A DNA stretch of 5,980 nucleotides from an uncultured Gemmatimonadota bacterium (lineage in GTDB: Bacteria > Gemmatimonadota > Gemmatimonadetes > Longimicrobiales > Gaopeijiaceae), in contig CALHIO010000102.1 in NCBI GenBank assembly GCA_938030915.1, positions 1-5,980 of the forward strand, read 5' to 3'. Shown here piece after piece: positions 4,463-5,980 of the stretch. The notes under the pieces are model-generated. The model was not told where the DNA came from and searched no databases. It saw only the letters and a list, made by a program, of their open reading frames with translations. The position numbers and the translations under genes were made by a program. How positions within the stretch are numbered: the stretch's first letter is position 1; each line of letters begins with the position of its first letter.

Positions 4463-5980
4463 ATGATGGCACGAGCGAAGCCGCGCAAAGGCGGATCGAG
4501 CGGCGGCGGACTCCGAACGAAGCTCGCCAGATTCTGGTATCCGCGAGAGTATCTCCTCGGCCTCGGGTTCCTCGTCGCGCTCACCGTCGGGGGCGCGTGG
4601 GGTACGTGGCAGAATCTCTGCGCCGGAGACGCCTGTCCGTCGATCGCCCGGATCTCGACCTTCGAGCACGAACAGAAAAGCAAGATCCTCGCGGCCAATG
4701 GCGAGCAGATCGCGGAGTTCGGATTCGAAAGCCGCACGCCCATCCGGATCACGGACCTGCCCGAGTACGTCCCCCAGTCCGTGGTCGCGATGGAGGACAA
4801 GCGCTTCTACCAGCACGGCGGCTTCGACCCCATCGGCTTTGCCCGCGCAGCCGTGGGTGTCCTGACCTTCAACTACGCCGGCGGTGGAAGCACGATTTCG
4901 CAGCAGCTCGCGCGTAACCTCTTCACCGAGATTGGATTCGAGCAGCGCTACACGAGGAAGATCAAGGAGCTTCAGGTCGCATTCGATCTCGAGCGCTCCT
5001 ACACGAAGGAGCAGATCCTCGAAGCGTACCTGAACGAGATCTACATGGGTGGGGTGTACGGCTTCCAGGCCGCCTCACTGCGATACTTCGGCAAGGACGT
5101 CGCCGAGGTGAACGTGGCGGAAGCGGCCCTGCTCACGGCGATCCTCAACCGGCCGACGTGGTACAATCCGTTCACCAATCCGGAGCGGGCCCGTGCACGT
5201 CGCAACACGGTACTCGACCTGATGGCGCAGCAGGATTACCTGACGCCGTCGGAAGCGGAACGCTGGAAGACCTTTCCTCTTCCGGAAACCGAGCCGGACA
5301 GGGCATCCACACAATTCGCGCCCTATTTCGAGGAATGGGTGCGTCAGATTCTCGCCGATCGATTCGGTGACGAGATCTACCGGGGCGGATTCCGCGTCTA
5401 CACGACGCTCGATGTGGAGATGCAGAGAGCGGCTCGGACTGCGATGGACGTGGGCTGGGCGGAGATCGAGCGAGACTCACTCAACTTCCGTCACCCGCGC
5501 TACGAGGAGTTCGACACCGTTCAGTCCTTCGGTTCGGCGACGCCATACCTGCAGGGGGCGTTCATCGCGCTGGACCCGGAGACCGGGCACGTGAAAGCGA
5601 TGGTCGGAGGCCGGGACTTCCAGCAGTCGAAATTCGACCGCGCGCGGCAGGCCCGTCGTCAGGCGGGCTCGTCGTTCAAGCCCTTCGTGTACACGGCGGC
5701 CATCAATACCGGGGTCCCCCCATCCTACATCGTCGAGGACATCCCCGTCGTCTATCCGCAGCTCGACGGCTCGGACTGGCGCCCGTCCAACTTCGTGGAC
5801 GAATTCAAGGGGCCGATGACGATTCGCGAGGGTCTGTACACCTCAACCAACATGATCGCGATCCGGCTCGGCTGGGAGGAAGTCGGGATCGAAACCGTCG
5901 CCCAGACCGCCCGTCGCATGGGCATACAGACGGAGATCGAGCGATTTCCCTCCACGACGATCGGGGCATCGGAAGTCATC
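4463..5980 (+). CDS. Class A penicillin-binding protein (PBP1A type), N-terminal 506 residues
   Basis: A bifunctional peptidoglycan synthase: its glycosyltransferase polymerises lipid II and its transpeptidase cross-links the strands in the periplasm. A short basic cytoplasmic tail is followed by one membrane segment (about residues 30-49). The GT51 domain shows VVAMEDKRFYQHGGFDP (107-123) with catalytic E111, GGGSTISQQLARNLF (140-154), RKIKELQVAFDLE (165-177) with second Glu E169, and EQILEAYLNEIYMG (183-196). The transpeptidase domain begins near VYTTLD (312-317), with SSFK (403-406, nucleophile S403) and STN (461-463). The KTG motif and roughly the last 250-300 residues lie beyond the window. 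C53 and C58 sit just outside the membrane segment. Start: ATG at 4463, the first start codon after an in-frame stop at 4379-4381; a second ATG follows directly. The Shine-Dalgarno sequence is weak. It is transcribed divergently from the lipoprotein gene, probably from the sigma-54-type site at 4402-4417. Confidence 0.95.
   Translation, partial: MMARAKPRKGGSSGGGLRTKLARFWYPREYLLGLGFLVALTVGGAWGTWQNLCAGDACPSIARISTFEHEQKSKILAANGEQIAEFGFESRTPIRITDLPEYVPQSVVAMEDKRFYQHGGFDPIGFARAAVGVLTFNYAGGGSTISQQLARNLFTEIGFEQRYTRKIKELQVAFDLERSYTKEQILEAYLNEIYMGGVYGFQAASLRYFGKDVAEVNVAEAALLTAILNRPTWYNPFTNPERARARRNTVLDLMAQQDYLTPSEAERWKTFPLPETEPDRASTQFAPYFEEWVRQILADRFGDEIYRGGFRVYTTLDVEMQRAARTAMDVGWAEIERDSLNFRHPRYEEFDTVQSFGSATPYLQGAFIALDPETGHVKAMVGGRDFQQSKFDRARQARRQAGSSFKPFVYTAAINTGVPPSYIVEDIPVVYPQLDGSDWRPSNFVDEFKGPMTIREGLYTSTNMIAIRLGWEEVGIETVAQTARRMGIQTEIERFPSTTIGASEVI

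Noticed and set aside
4266..4472. N-terminal extension of the metallopeptidase to an ATG at 4472
   Set aside because: The extension would bury the signal peptide 69 residues into the protein and overlap the PBP start and its probable promoter. The ATG at 4265 gives a proper lipoprotein signal.
4147..4917. 256-codon plus-strand frame across the divergent region
   Set aside because: It overlaps the lipoprotein gene antisense and the PBP gene in another frame, and shows no domain. The PBP frame has unmistakable GT51 motifs.

Overview
The window is GC-rich chromosomal DNA (roughly 60-65% G+C by eye), densely coded, with no sign of mobile elements, CRISPR, tRNA or rRNA. The gene set is that of a free-living didermic bacterium: a probable periplasm-facing lipoprotein metallopeptidase, a shikimate-pathway enzyme, an acyl-CoA ligase and a class A penicillin-binding protein. 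From remembered family resemblance, the penicillin-binding protein and the NYN-domain fragment look like those of Gemmatimonadota or a related phylum. That placement is an inference and was not checked by search.

Layout. Four genes run leftward on the minus strand, in transcription order: a lipoprotein with an HExxH zinc-peptidase motif (4265-3036), 3-dehydroquinate synthase aroB (3039-1915), an AMP-dependent acyl-CoA ligase (1848-247), and the first 41 codons of a NYN-domain (PIN-like) protein that leaves the window at base 1. The first two overlap by 4 bases (ATGA) and are probably translationally coupled. The ligase follows aroB after 66 bases and has a strong Shine-Dalgarno sequence. The NYN gene follows after 121 bases that contain a GC-rich hairpin. 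A divergent plus-strand gene starts at 4463 and runs off the right edge: a class A PBP (PBP1A type), with the complete glycosyltransferase domain and the first part of the transpeptidase domain.

The 197-base divergent region (4266-4462) is the most informative non-coding stretch. It carries a near-perfect sigma-54 (-24/-12) promoter match at 4402-4417, pointing at the PBP gene, and several short inverted repeats upstream of it. No other gene-free stretch exceeds about 120 bases.

How the genes relate: two of the five products act in or on the cell envelope (lipoprotein peptidase, PBP1A). AroB supplies chorismate precursors and the ligase activates carboxylic acids. I see no single pathway joining them. 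The points most worth checking are the ligase's missing A10 lysine (Lys to Gln at residue 516) and the sigma-54-type promoter in front of the PBP. I found no convincing evidence of a wholly new system.
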